DNA from: Paenibacillus_E violae
GTDB taxonomy: Bacteria; Bacillota; Bacilli; Paenibacillales; NBRC-103111
Length of the DNA stretch: 64,000 nucleotides
Assembly (NCBI RefSeq): GCF_032461945.1
Contig: NZ_JAWCUD010000013.1
Span: 124,001-188,000 of the forward strand
Reading direction: 5' to 3'
Under the pieces are notes generated by a model. It did not search any database. It was not told where the DNA came from and saw only the letters and a list, made by a program, of their open reading frames with translations. Within the stretch, counting starts at the first letter, position 1, and each line of letters begins with the position of its first letter. Shown one piece after another: positions 16,272 to 24,688 of this stretch. Made by a program: the position numbers and the translations under genes.

Positions 16272-17088
16272 CTATGATATGGTTACCAAGCTGGAAAATG
16301 CAGGGACATTCATGGTGACTTCCGTTGAGCGCTCATGGTTAAAAACCATGCTGAGTCACCCTGCTGCCCTGCACGCTTTCACACCAGCTGCTATGGAGAA
16401 ACTTCAGAAGGTACTGGAGGCAGAACCTGCCTTGGATTTGTCCCAGGCCTTCATGGAGAAGGCACGCAGCAAAGAGAAACAGGTGTTTCATCCGCAGCTG
16501 CGCACACTCCGCCGAGTGATTACACGGCAAGGCGCCATCAGGCTTACTTACCGCGTGAAAGATGAGCGTACTTTTGCTAATGAAATGGCTTTTCCATACA
16601 AACTCGAATATTCTCAGGTCAAAAAAGACTGGTATTTGCTCTGGTATCATCTCAGACACCGGGCCATCATGAGCACGAAACTGGACAATATTGAAGCCGT
16701 TCATGACCTGCCTTTCTCCCCCGAGCGGGCTGCCCAAGTGCAAGTTCAAATTGAAAAACTGCTGCACAAACGTCACATTCAGGCAACCATCGCTGTCGTC
16801 AAATTATACAATCGAGAGTTGTCGCGGATTCTTTATGCCTTCTCTTGCTTCGAGAAACAGGTCGATTATGACGAAAGAGAGGGTACGTACACCATCCAAT
16901 TAACCTATCTCAACAATGAAGCTGAATATGTGCTAAGCAAGCTTCGTTTCCTTGGCAAGCGGGTGCGCGTCGTGCGAGGCGAGTATTTGCAAAAGCGAAT
17001 GCTGGAGTCAGCGCAAAAGGCTTTGGCGAGGTACGAGGCGCCAGTTGGCGTGGAGTCTGCTGAGGGGGCAGCGGGAAGTAATATGTGA
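16246..17088 (+). CDS. Second WYL-domain protein, overlapping the first
   Basis: A 280-residue WYL-type protein. The WYL core is visible at about residues 100-160 (IRLTYRVKDERTFANEMAF, KDWYLLWYHLRHRAIMSTKL) and a C-terminal WCX-like part follows. No clear helix-turn-helix is seen in the first 60 residues, so it may not bind DNA by itself and may act as a partner of the upstream WYL regulator, as PafB and PafC work together. Start: the ATG at 16246 lies inside the end of the first gene (26-nt overlap) with AAGGAG about 13 nt upstream; a TTG at 16216 is possible but lacks a ribosome site. The gene ends at a strong terminator. Confidence 0.78.
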   Translation: MNLFEKIFNYDMVTKLENAGTFMVTSVERSWLKTMLSHPAALHAFTPAAMEKLQKVLEAEPALDLSQAFMEKARSKEKQVFHPQLRTLRRVITRQGAIRLTYRVKDERTFANEMAFPYKLEYSQVKKDWYLLWYHLRHRAIMSTKLDNIEAVHDLPFSPERAAQVQVQIEKLLHKRHIQATIAVVKLYNRELSRILYAFSCFEKQVDYDEREGTYTIQLTYLNNEAEYVLSKLRFLGKRVRVVRGEYLQKRMLESAQKALARYEAPVGVESAEGAAGSNM

Positions 17089-17115
17089 GGGTGGAATTGG
17101 AGGGTGACTGTGCTG

Positions 17116-17150
17116 AAAAGGCTGTCCCCAACTCTTGGGGACAGCCTTTT
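17116..17150. terminator. Strong intrinsic terminator, convergent
   Basis: A perfect 15-bp stem AAAAGGCTGTCCCCA / TGGGGACAGCCTTTT with a 5-nt loop, closing the WYL pair on the plus strand and the aldo/keto reductase gene on the minus strand. Confidence 0.88.
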
Positions 17151-17164
17151 CGCAGGCAAACCAG

Positions 17165-18061
17165 TTAACCTTTGCCGATCCAATCGGCTTCGGCAATCTC
17201 TTGCCATCTTTTGCGAATCGTAGTATAAGCTTCTTCGGGTAAATTGCCTCGTTCCAGCAGCTTCGCGTTTTCCAACCAACGCGCTGGATTCGCCGTGCCG
17301 ACAATCGCGGTATGGACGCCTGGTACAGTCAGCGTGAAACGCAGAGCAACTTCAATAGATTCCTGAAGTTCCGTTTCCAGGAAATCGTATTTCAACTGCT
17401 GTAGACGATCCCAATAGGCATGATGATAGGCGCTTTCCGGCTTCTGGCCTGTTTTCCACGCTGCATTCGCAATTGGGCGCTTCACAACCACACCCATACC
17501 TCTTTCAATTGCTACCGGAATCGTAAGCTCGATAGCTTCTTGATCGGCAATATTGATCGATGTCTCCAATGAGTCGAATAAGCCGGATTGAACCGCGTAC
17601 TGAGCCGCTTTATGATCGCCGCTGTAGCCGATGAACCGCGTTTTCCCTTGCTCTTTCGCGCGTTGTAAAACCTCAATAACTTCCCCTTGCCGAAGCAATT
17701 CTTCCGAGCAGCTGTGCAAATGAATGACGTCGATATAGTCTGTGTTCAGACGTTTTAAGCTGCGGTCAATGCTCAATTCTAGCAGCTTCGGATCCCAATC
17801 AGAGAGATCAAACCCGGAGGCATGACCGCATTTGATGAATAAATAGTAGTCATCTCGGCGGTGAGATACCGTTTTACCGATTAACTCTTCGCTGACGTTA
17901 TAACATTCAGCCGTATCGATCACATTTAAACCAGCATCCAGCGCACTTCCTAGAAGCTTGTCTACATCTGCCAGTGAAGCTGAAGAAAAACCGATTTCAG
18001 CGCCACCAAAACCTAGAACGCTAACCTGCATGCCTGTTTTGCCATAAAGACGCTTCTCCAT
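17165..18061 (-). CDS. Aldo/keto reductase
   Basis: NADPH-dependent TIM-barrel reductase of carbonyls. The catalytic tetrad can be read as Asp49 and Tyr54 (VIDTAECYN), Lys77 (FIKCGH) and His114 (DVIHLHS). The cofactor-binding C-terminal part has TAIVGTANPARWLENA. About 298 residues is normal. ATG at 18061 has AAAGGAG upstream. The second reductase gene lies about 40 nt upstream on the same strand, so the two are probably co-transcribed. The substrate cannot be told. Members of this family are often housekeeping detoxifiers; nothing links it to the neighbouring RNA-repair genes except proximity. Confidence 0.85.
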   Translation of the reverse strand: MEKRLYGKTGMQVSVLGFGGAEIGFSSASLADVDKLLGSALDAGLNVIDTAECYNVSEELIGKTVSHRRDDYYLFIKCGHASGFDLSDWDPKLLELSIDRSLKRLNTDYIDVIHLHSCSEELLRQGEVIEVLQRAKEQGKTRFIGYSGDHKAAQYAVQSGLFDSLETSINIADQEAIELTIPVAIERGMGVVVKRPIANAAWKTGQKPESAYHHAYWDRLQQLKYDFLETELQESIEVALRFTLTVPGVHTAIVGTANPARWLENAKLLERGNLPEEAYTTIRKRWQEIAEADWIGKG

Positions 18062-18103
18062 AATCGCTTATCTCCTTTGAAGAGCACTAAGATATCGTCA
18101 TTC

Positions 18104-19045
18104 TTATTTCGTCATTATCGCTTCTACGCGCTCTAGAACGTCAGCGGATAATGTAATATCCGACGCTTTCGCATTGTCCTCAACCTGTGCAGGACGGCTC
18201 GCACCAACTAAGGCGCTGGAAACATTCGGCTGACGCAAGATCCAAGCAAGCGCCAAGTTCCCGATTGAAATGTTCAGGTCTGTAGCAACCGCTTCAAGCT
18301 GCTGAACCTTCGCAATATTTTCCTCTGTCAAACCTTTGCGGAAATTATCCAGCTTCGCTGCTCGGCTATCTTGAGGAATATCAGAAACAGACTTATATTT
18401 GCCCGTCAGCAAGCCCTGCGCCAATGGGGAGAAGACCACCTGGCCAATTCCCTGCTGTTCGCCTAACGGAATCACTTCTTTCTCGATATACCGATTAAAA
18501 AGGTTATATATAGGCTGATTGACGATAATTCTATCCAGCAAGTACTTATCAGCTACGGCTAAAGCTTGCGCCATTTGGGCCGCCGTCCATTCACTTACGC
18601 CGACATACAGCACTTTGCCTTGTGTAACAAGATCATCCAGTGCGCGCAGCGTCTCCTCAATTGGCGTTTCCTTATCATAGCGGTGGCAGTAATACACATC
18701 GACATAGTCCGTATCCAACCTCTTCAAACTCGCATGCAGCTGCTCAAAAATATGCTTGCGAGAAAGCCCTCTGTCATTCGGTCCATCACCCATGCTGCCG
18801 AACACCTTCGTAGCAAGCACGTAGGAATGACGCGGGTAATTTCTCAAAACCTCGCCTACGACCTTCTCGGCCTCGCCACGTTCATACACATTCGCTGTAT
18901 CAAAAAAATTAATCCCCAATTCATAAGCTTTATGAATGGAGTTGACTGCATTCTCACGCTCAACATAACCACCATATGTCAACCAACTGCCTAAACTAAT
19001 TTCACTTACCTTTAATCCTGAAAGCCCTAATTTACGATATTTCAT
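18104..19045 (-). CDS. Aldo/keto reductase, potassium-channel beta-subunit-like
   Basis: AKR of the YghZ/Kv-beta-like subgroup. Tetrad residues are in FFDTANVYERGEAE, LATKVFG and VYYCHRYDKETP; the cofactor loops VVFSPLAQGLLTGKY and SSALVGASRPAQVEDNA are typical. Start: ATG at 19045 has AGGAGG 9 nt upstream and gives the family's usual MKYRKLG beginning; the ATG at 19054 is only 4 nt from the ribosome site. It lies about 40 nt upstream of the other reductase. A long palindrome at 19148-19177 in its upstream region looks like an operator. Likely role: reduction of toxic aldehydes or sugar carbonyls (family knowledge). Confidence 0.85.
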   Translation of the reverse strand: MKYRKLGLSGLKVSEISLGSWLTYGGYVERENAVNSIHKAYELGINFFDTANVYERGEAEKVVGEVLRNYPRHSYVLATKVFGSMGDGPNDRGLSRKHIFEQLHASLKRLDTDYVDVYYCHRYDKETPIEETLRALDDLVTQGKVLYVGVSEWTAAQMAQALAVADKYLLDRIIVNQPIYNLFNRYIEKEVIPLGEQQGIGQVVFSPLAQGLLTGKYKSVSDIPQDSRAAKLDNFRKGLTEENIAKVQQLEAVATDLNISIGNLALAWILRQPNVSSALVGASRPAQVEDNAKASDITLSADVLERVEAIMTK

Positions 19046-19147
19046 CTCATGCATCCTCCTAATATTTTCAATTACAGGCTCTACTATTATATCAATAGTT
19101 GATTAAGGAATATAAGTAGTGAAAAGTTTCTTACATAATATCAAGTC

Positions 19148-19177
19148 AGTAAGTTAGTTACTTGCAGGTAACTTACT
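19148..19177. promoter_or_regulatory. Long palindrome AGTAAGTTA-n12-TAACTTACT upstream of the AKR pair
   Basis: A 9-bp perfect inverted repeat, with an inner GTTAC/GTAAC repeat in its spacer. It lies about 100 bp upstream of the AKR start. The TTAC/GTAA-rich form resembles operators of HxlR/YodB-type redox regulators (inference); no regulator gene is adjacent. Confidence 0.4.
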
Positions 19178-19249
19178 ATGATGAACTCAGCGGTCAAGGG
19201 AAGCATCATGGGGCGCTCGGCTTCATGAATGAGTTAAGGTGACCACCTT

Positions 19250-19428
19250 TGGGGACCTACAGGGCGCTATTTCGCAGAAAACGGCGATCGGGCGCGACAT
19301 TGGGGAACTACAGGACGCTATTTCACAGTATTAGGCGGAAATTACGCCGAATACCTTGAAATAGCGGCACACAGTTCCCTCTAATCTGGCAGATTAGCCT
19401 TCTAGCCACAAATAGCGTCCCCTAGACC
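19250..19428. repeat. Dispersed four-unit palindromic element, copy B
   Basis: Units at about 19250-19273 (forward, GGACCTACAGGGCGCTATTT), 19302-19325 (forward), 19357-19381 (inverted, AAATAGCGGCACACAGTTCC) and 19408-19428 (inverted, more diverged). Starts are spaced about 52, 55 and 51 bp. It fills the gap between the AKR pair and the glycosidase; apart from the palindrome at 19148 and the terminator at 19483, I see nothing else in 19055-19532. Confidence 0.72.
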
Positions 19429-19482
19429 CGCTCCGTCCTCCGACAAGCCCATGCCCGATAAACGCGCCGGCTTCCTCCAACA

Positions 19483-19522
19483 GAAAAACCCAATCCCCAG
19501 CCCTTCGGCTTAGAGATCAGGC
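19483..19522 (-). terminator. Intrinsic terminator of the glycan-utilisation operon
   Basis: On the minus strand CCTGATCTCT-A-AGCC, loop GAAG, GGCTGGGGATTGG then GTTTTT: a G-U-rich stem with one bulge and a T-run, just after the glycosidase stop at 19533. Confidence 0.65.
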
Positions 19523-19532
19523 CATGATCCGT

Positions 19533-21911
19533 TCAACTTGCCGCTACTTGAGCATTCACTTTCACCAACCGGATTCTCTCGCCCGGGCTTGTAGATAATT
19601 GAACGATGTCCTCATAGACGGTTACATCTCCACTAGCTTGCTTGCACACAGCCCCGTGCTCCCATGGATTGTAGAACCTCAACTCAGCACCGGCTTCACT
19701 TTCGATCTCCACCCACTGCACTTCGCCGCCCGAAATCGATGCGCTCACCAGAAAAGCTCCAACCGCCCTCAGCGTGGCGAATTCAGCTTCCTGCTCGCTA
19801 GGCCAGTTCGGGAACAGGCGAAGAATGCCGTTATAGCTTTGCAGCAGGCACTCATTAATGACGACGGGCAAAGCAAAGTTCTCGAACCAAATACCGACCC
19901 TGCGCATAAAATCAAAACTTAACGTGTCGCTGTACCTGCCCCCGGACAGCAGAACACGGTCTGTGCATGTGCCATTAGGCAGCAGGCAGTAACTTATTTG
20001 CCGTTTGAATTTTTCCAGGTCTAGATGGCCCATTCGCGCTCCTGCCAGATGGTAGAAAACAAGCTCGTTGCCACCCTCGTTCCGATGATTCAGATAGGAA
20101 TTGAGCGCGATTTGGTATGCTTCACCTGTTGAGTGAAGACCATGCTCTTCTCCCGGGAAAATCGTCATAATGCCGTTCGGCGTGTTATAGACAACCTCGG
20201 CATCCTCTCCTGGCACAGATACGAATACGGTTCCACGCTGTGATTCGGCTGTTGCATATTCAGGAAATTTACTTAAAATCTCTTGCACGCTATCCAGAAG
20301 CTCTTCCTCTTGCTTCCCAATACCAAGTATTTCACAAGCCTCCTTAAAAGCGTGAAACACAAATTTCGTCAGTGTCAAATCCACAAGGCAGTCGTAATTT
20401 TTCTTAAAACCAGGCGTCAACTCGTACAATTCAGGAACGACAGTAGGGAAAATGTGATAACGGTCATCCCCCCACGCCTCTCCGTGCGTATCCGGCCTGC
20501 GCATATAATCCGTCAAAAACAACACAGCTTCCTTAATAGGTGCAAAAGCCCGATTCGCCAGGAAGTCCCGGTCCATCGTGTACAGGTAGTGCCACCAGAG
20601 ACTCTGTACCGTCCATGGGGTTTCACAGACTTCCCAACCCCAATGCGGCACTGGATAAGGCATAATGTTCATTTCGACAGGGTAGGCGGAATGCGGATAA
20701 TAGGCTCCTCGCATGCCGTAGTATTCACTCGCCCATTTTCGGCTCACAGGAAGAATATGATCAACCATATTGACGTAAGCCAGATGCTTGTCGACATGGT
20801 TACTGGAAAAAGCAAGCCAGAACGGCTGCTGCGTATTGTAGTTCATGTGATAATCGCCATGCCACTCCGAGCCTATGGAACGGTAGCTCCAATTCGCGAA
20901 CAACCCCGGACATGTCGCTTCGGGTTTGACAGAGCAGTGATAGAAATATAAATTCCAATACCAGATCTGCTCTAGAAATTCATCGCCGAGACTTACGCCT
21001 GAACAATTCCAGTACGATGTCCAATTGTTCTCGCAAGCAGCGAAAGCGGTGGAAATCCCTTGCTCCGCAGGCGCTTCCAGTTCAAGCGACCCAACCGCAA
21101 CGGAACTGTCCAAGCCTTCTGTTAGTTCCACATAAGCAAGGAACGGCGCCGTTTGGAGCAGCTTGGCCTGTACGCCGCCTTTGGTTTCCATAGCCTCGAT
21201 GTCCTCGGCAACACGAACATCCAAGCGGAACGCTTTGTCCTTGACATCACGCTCATTCCCCTCTGGCGCACAAGGAAGCGTCTGCCTGAAGCTGAGTTGA
21301 CTCCGCTCAGCCTCTACAGACTGCTGCGCATGCGGCAGCTCCTTCGGCGTATCAGGATCGGGGATGAGCTTGACCCGATCGAACAGTCCGCCGACGTTGC
21401 CTTCCGGCGATACAAGCTTCATCCACATCCGATCCGCCTCAGGCTCGATAAACAATTGCAGGGTAGCCTCCCCCGCTTCCAGCTTGAAATATACTTCACA
21501 GAGACCATTGTGAATATGTATTTTATGGCCCAGCACTTCCGCATTGCGCCGGTCATAGCCGAGAAGAAGAGAGCCGCACGGCATAGGGCGAGGATAGGGC
21601 TTGCTGTAGTTCTCCGCCGACATATCACAGTATTCGCGATACCATTCGTTCTCTCGGAACGTATCCAGATCTTGCGGAATCTGCTTCAATTGCTCGAATA
21701 CGTCTTGAAAAGTACCGATCTTCTCTTGATTATTCTCTGCAATTCGAATGTCCCACACATTGTTATGTCCAAAATGGATGACAACCGCATCCGGACGGGT
21801 TGTGACCACGGCGCCAAGGCCGCCGTTTCCCATCAATGCGCCCTCGAAAAAGTCCGGCGCCGGCTTCTCATAGCTAATGGGGTGCCGCTTCGCTTGCTCA
21901 TTCCTGTTCAT
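19533..21911 (-). CDS. GH95-like (alpha/alpha)6-barrel glycoside hydrolase
   Basis: A 792-residue enzyme without a signal peptide, hence cytoplasmic. The N-terminal beta domain (FFEGALMGNGGLGAVV), the central barrel with WHGDYHMNYNTQQPFW, and the C-terminal GILRLFPNWPSEQEAEF block follow the layout of GH95 and related clan-GH-L enzymes, though it is clearly diverged from the textbook GH95 at 25853-28240. It probably cleaves a fucoside, galactoside or similar terminal sugar from an imported oligosaccharide (inference). It is the last gene of the importer operon; a hairpin lies in the 78-nt gap after the binding-protein gene. A substrate cannot be assigned from sequence alone. Confidence 0.7.
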   Translation of the reverse strand: MNRNEQAKRHPISYEKPAPDFFEGALMGNGGLGAVVTTRPDAVVIHFGHNNVWDIRIAENNQEKIGTFQDVFEQLKQIPQDLDTFRENEWYREYCDMSAENYSKPYPRPMPCGSLLLGYDRRNAEVLGHKIHIHNGLCEVYFKLEAGEATLQLFIEPEADRMWMKLVSPEGNVGGLFDRVKLIPDPDTPKELPHAQQSVEAERSQLSFRQTLPCAPEGNERDVKDKAFRLDVRVAEDIEAMETKGGVQAKLLQTAPFLAYVELTEGLDSSVAVGSLELEAPAEQGISTAFAACENNWTSYWNCSGVSLGDEFLEQIWYWNLYFYHCSVKPEATCPGLFANWSYRSIGSEWHGDYHMNYNTQQPFWLAFSSNHVDKHLAYVNMVDHILPVSRKWASEYYGMRGAYYPHSAYPVEMNIMPYPVPHWGWEVCETPWTVQSLWWHYLYTMDRDFLANRAFAPIKEAVLFLTDYMRRPDTHGEAWGDDRYHIFPTVVPELYELTPGFKKNYDCLVDLTLTKFVFHAFKEACEILGIGKQEEELLDSVQEILSKFPEYATAESQRGTVFVSVPGEDAEVVYNTPNGIMTIFPGEEHGLHSTGEAYQIALNSYLNHRNEGGNELVFYHLAGARMGHLDLEKFKRQISYCLLPNGTCTDRVLLSGGRYSDTLSFDFMRRVGIWFENFALPVVINECLLQSYNGILRLFPNWPSEQEAEFATLRAVGAFLVSASISGGEVQWVEIESEAGAELRFYNPWEHGAVCKQASGDVTVYEDIVQLSTSPGERIRLVKVNAQVAAS

Positions 21912-21950
21912 GATTATCCTCTCCCTTGCCTATCATTTGGCAGCGTAAAA

Positions 21951-21981
21951 GTCCTGTACGACCCTCCGGGCCGTACAGGAC
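21951..21981 (-). terminator. Hairpin between the SBP and glycosidase genes
   Basis: A perfect 10-bp stem GTCCTGTACG / CGTACAGGAC followed on the minus strand by TTTTACG. The short T-run suggests partial termination or a transcript-stabilising hairpin, which would lower expression of the glycosidase relative to the binding protein. Confidence 0.5.
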
Positions 21982-21989
21982 CCCCTGCT

Positions 21990-23651
21990 TTATTTCTTGA
22001 ATGATTTATCGTAGGATTGCTGCATGATTTCCGTGTATCGTTTGAGGTTTAATTTATTTAAACCGGCTACATAGGCATCCCAATCCTTGTTCAAATCTTT
22101 GGCGCCTGTGACGAACTGCAGCGAGTTCTGATCAATGTAGTTTTTAATATTCGTTTTCAGCATAGCGGCTTCGTCAGCAGTTGACGGATCGATCCAGATC
22201 GCCCAGTGCGGGAAAACATCTTTTGGCTGCTTGCCATCATACAGATGCGTAGCTTCCTGCAATCTGCGCTCATAGCCCGTTGTGTCATAAATATTCGTAG
22301 CGGCTACCCAGCTGTCCCGGAACTCTTTCGGTTGGAAATATTGCGCCATCGCGCCCCAAGACGAGTTGTGCGGTGTTTCTCCTGTCGGCGTTGGAATCGT
22401 AGCCAGAAGCGGAGTCGCTGATTTCTCTACAGGAGAATCTCCATCCTTCGGTTTCCGCCAGTCTTTCCCTTCTTCGCCGAAGTGACCGCGAATTTGACCT
22501 TCTTGCGTAAACATGTAATCCACTAATTTGATAGCGGCGATTTGAGCTTCCTTGCTTGCTTTATTCGTCAGTACGAAGGTCGCGCCCGGATCGCTCGGAT
22601 AATTATAAGTTGCAAGCGCCCCATTCGGCCCTGTCAGCGGTGGAACTGGATCATACGTTTTGGAATTATCCGATCCGCCCGTAACAAAAATGTACGGGTG
22701 CATAGCGGCACCGGCGCCTAGAATTTGCGAGTCCGCATTATCGCCAATCTTCTTGTAGGCGGTTGCATTTTGCGTGAATGCTCCTTTATCAATTAAGCCG
22801 GCGTCATACATGGATTTCACGAACTGCAAGCCTTGCTTCCATTCATCTTTGTTCGCTGCTACATCGACTTTGCCATTGTTCAGCAAAAGGTAAGTGCGAT
22901 CGTCGTCATAGATAAAACCGTTCATAAAGTAAGGGATGATGTGAACCCCGTAGTCCTCAATAGATCCGCTTAGCGGCACTTCGTCCGCTTTGCCGTTGCC
23001 ATTCGGGTCCTTTGTTTTAAAGGCCTCCAAAACTTGCTTATATTCATCCAGTGTTTTGGGCATCGTCAAATTCAGCTTTTTCAGCCAGGACGAATTGATC
23101 CACATTTTATTCGGATACGAGCAGTGATAACATTCAACCAGTTGCGTTAACCCATAAATTTTGCCATCGGGAGCTGTATTCATCGCCTTGAAGTAAGGGT
23201 ATTTATCCAACGCCTTTTGTACATTTGGCGCATATTGTTTAATGAGATCGTCCAGCGGAAGAATCACACCCTGCTGTGAGTAACGAAGAATATCGGTCTG
23301 TGAAAATTTATCAACCCACGGAATCAGCATGTACAGATCCGGGTAATCGCCGCTGGCCAGTGAGATTTGTCTTTTCTCAGCCGCACCGTCGAATGGAACT
23401 GTCTGCCATGAAAATTTAATATTGAATTTCTGCTCAGCCAATTTGGAAAAGCTGTTTGTCGCCAGATCGACATTCGCGTCTTGTTGAGCAAAGATCTTAA
23501 TTGGAACCGGAGCGCCCGTGCCCTCCGCTGGTTTTGCCGCGCCCGTTGCGCCTGGTGTACTCGTATCCGAAACAGTTGGGGATGTACAAGCTGTGAGAAC
23601 TAAGCTGATCGTAAGCAGCATTATCCATAATGTTGAAACTGTTTTTTTCAA
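21990..23651 (-). CDS. LplA-like extracellular oligosaccharide-binding lipoprotein
   Basis: Large family-1 solute-binding lipoprotein of the LplA type found with YtcP/LplB permeases. Start: TTG at 23649-23651 has GGGAGAGG 6 nt upstream and gives MKKTVSTLWIMLL, a textbook signal ending in the lipobox LTAC; the longer ATG frame at 23726 would bury the signal. After the lipidated Cys comes a Ser/Thr/Pro/Gly linker, then the mature fold with DYPDLYMLIPWVDKF and GKIYGLTQLVECYH. About 553 residues is normal for this class. It precedes the GH95-like gene and follows the two permeases, so it captures the oligosaccharide later cut by the two glycosidases. No ATPase gene is present; such systems usually share MsmX. 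Confidence 0.85.
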   Translation of the reverse strand: MKKTVSTLWIMLLTISLVLTACTSPTVSDTSTPGATGAAKPAEGTGAPVPIKIFAQQDANVDLATNSFSKLAEQKFNIKFSWQTVPFDGAAEKRQISLASGDYPDLYMLIPWVDKFSQTDILRYSQQGVILPLDDLIKQYAPNVQKALDKYPYFKAMNTAPDGKIYGLTQLVECYHCSYPNKMWINSSWLKKLNLTMPKTLDEYKQVLEAFKTKDPNGNGKADEVPLSGSIEDYGVHIIPYFMNGFIYDDDRTYLLLNNGKVDVAANKDEWKQGLQFVKSMYDAGLIDKGAFTQNATAYKKIGDNADSQILGAGAAMHPYIFVTGGSDNSKTYDPVPPLTGPNGALATYNYPSDPGATFVLTNKASKEAQIAAIKLVDYMFTQEGQIRGHFGEEGKDWRKPKDGDSPVEKSATPLLATIPTPTGETPHNSSWGAMAQYFQPKEFRDSWVAATNIYDTTGYERRLQEATHLYDGKQPKDVFPHWAIWIDPSTADEAAMLKTNIKNYIDQNSLQFVTGAKDLNKDWDAYVAGLNKLNLKRYTEIMQQSYDKSFKK

Positions 23652-23765
23652 ATGCGCCCTCTCCCTTTCGTTGTCAAATGGTAACCCCTGCATGTGTTTT
23701 ATCCAAGCTTTCAAGCTCCTTCTCATGTAATCCCGAGCCGCACCACCACCTCTCCTAGGTGTCTC

Positions 23766-24665
23766 TTATCCTTTCACAGAACCAATCAGCATCCCTTTGA
23801 CGAAGTAGCGCTGTACAAAAGGATAAATGACCAAAACAGGTAAGCTTGCTATGACAATGAGCGAGTATTTGGTCAAATCGGCAAACTGTTGTCTTCTCAG
23901 CTGCTCTGCCGCATCAATATTGCCTGACGCCGCCGAATTGAGAATTAGAATACCGCGAAGAATCAATTGCAACGGATATAAACTTTGTGTTTTCAAATAA
24001 ATTAAAGCATCAAAGTAAGCGTTCCACTGCCCGATGGCATACATCAAAATCAGCACTGCGATAATCGGTTTGGACAACGGAAGCACAACGCTCCATAGAA
24101 AACGGAAATCACTGCAACCATCCATTTCACTTGCTTCCGCCAATTCTTCCGGTATGGAAGACTGAAAAAAAGTCCTGGCAATAATGATTTGCCATACCCA
24201 AATGGCTTGCGGGATTAGCAGCGCCCACCTTGTATCGAGCAAACCCAGCTGTTTGACGACCAAATAAGTAGGAATCAGACCGCCGGAGAAAAGCATCGTA
24301 AATGTAATGAACATCATCAGCGCACTGCGCCCAAAAAAGGTCCTTCGCGACAGCGGATAAGCCAAAACAATCGTTAACGTTACGCTAATTAATGTGCCGA
24401 AGAAGGCATAGAATAACGAGTTTCCATAGCCTTGAAGCACCTGCGGATTGCTTAATACAACCTTGTATCCTACGAATGTTAGGTCTACCGGCCATAACCA
24501 CACACGTCCGGATGAAACGGCGAGCGGGCTGCTTAAGGATGAGCTGACAATGAAGACTAGCGGGTAAAGAACGACGATCAGTGCGATCCCCAGAAATAGA
24601 TACACACCCGTCAGAAACAGCCGGTCCCCCGTCGATTCACGAATGCGACGCCCCATCTTGATCAT
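23766..24665 (-). CDS. Carbohydrate ABC permease, YtcP/LplC-like
   Basis: Inner-membrane component with about six transmembrane segments (for example LFLGIALIVVLYPLVFIVSS near the N-terminus). It carries the MalG-type EAA loop EELAEASEMDGCSDFRFLW near residues 178-196, which contacts the ATPase. 299 residues is typical. ATG at 24665 has AAAGGAGAGG upstream. It forms the importer with the next permease and the binding protein. The C-terminus ends YFVKGMLIGSVKG, the usual end for this subfamily. Confidence 0.88.
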   Translation of the reverse strand: MIKMGRRIRESTGDRLFLTGVYLFLGIALIVVLYPLVFIVSSSLSSPLAVSSGRVWLWPVDLTFVGYKVVLSNPQVLQGYGNSLFYAFFGTLISVTLTIVLAYPLSRRTFFGRSALMMFITFTMLFSGGLIPTYLVVKQLGLLDTRWALLIPQAIWVWQIIIARTFFQSSIPEELAEASEMDGCSDFRFLWSVVLPLSKPIIAVLILMYAIGQWNAYFDALIYLKTQSLYPLQLILRGILILNSAASGNIDAAEQLRRQQFADLTKYSLIVIASLPVLVIYPFVQRYFVKGMLIGSVKG

Positions 24666-24688
24666 TTGGCGGGTCCTCTCCTTTCTTT

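Noticed and set aside
21153..22004. 283-codon plus-strand frame opposite the GH95-like gene
   Set aside because: Antisense shadow of an intact glycosidase; composition rich in Arg/Leu/Pro as expected for a complementary frame.
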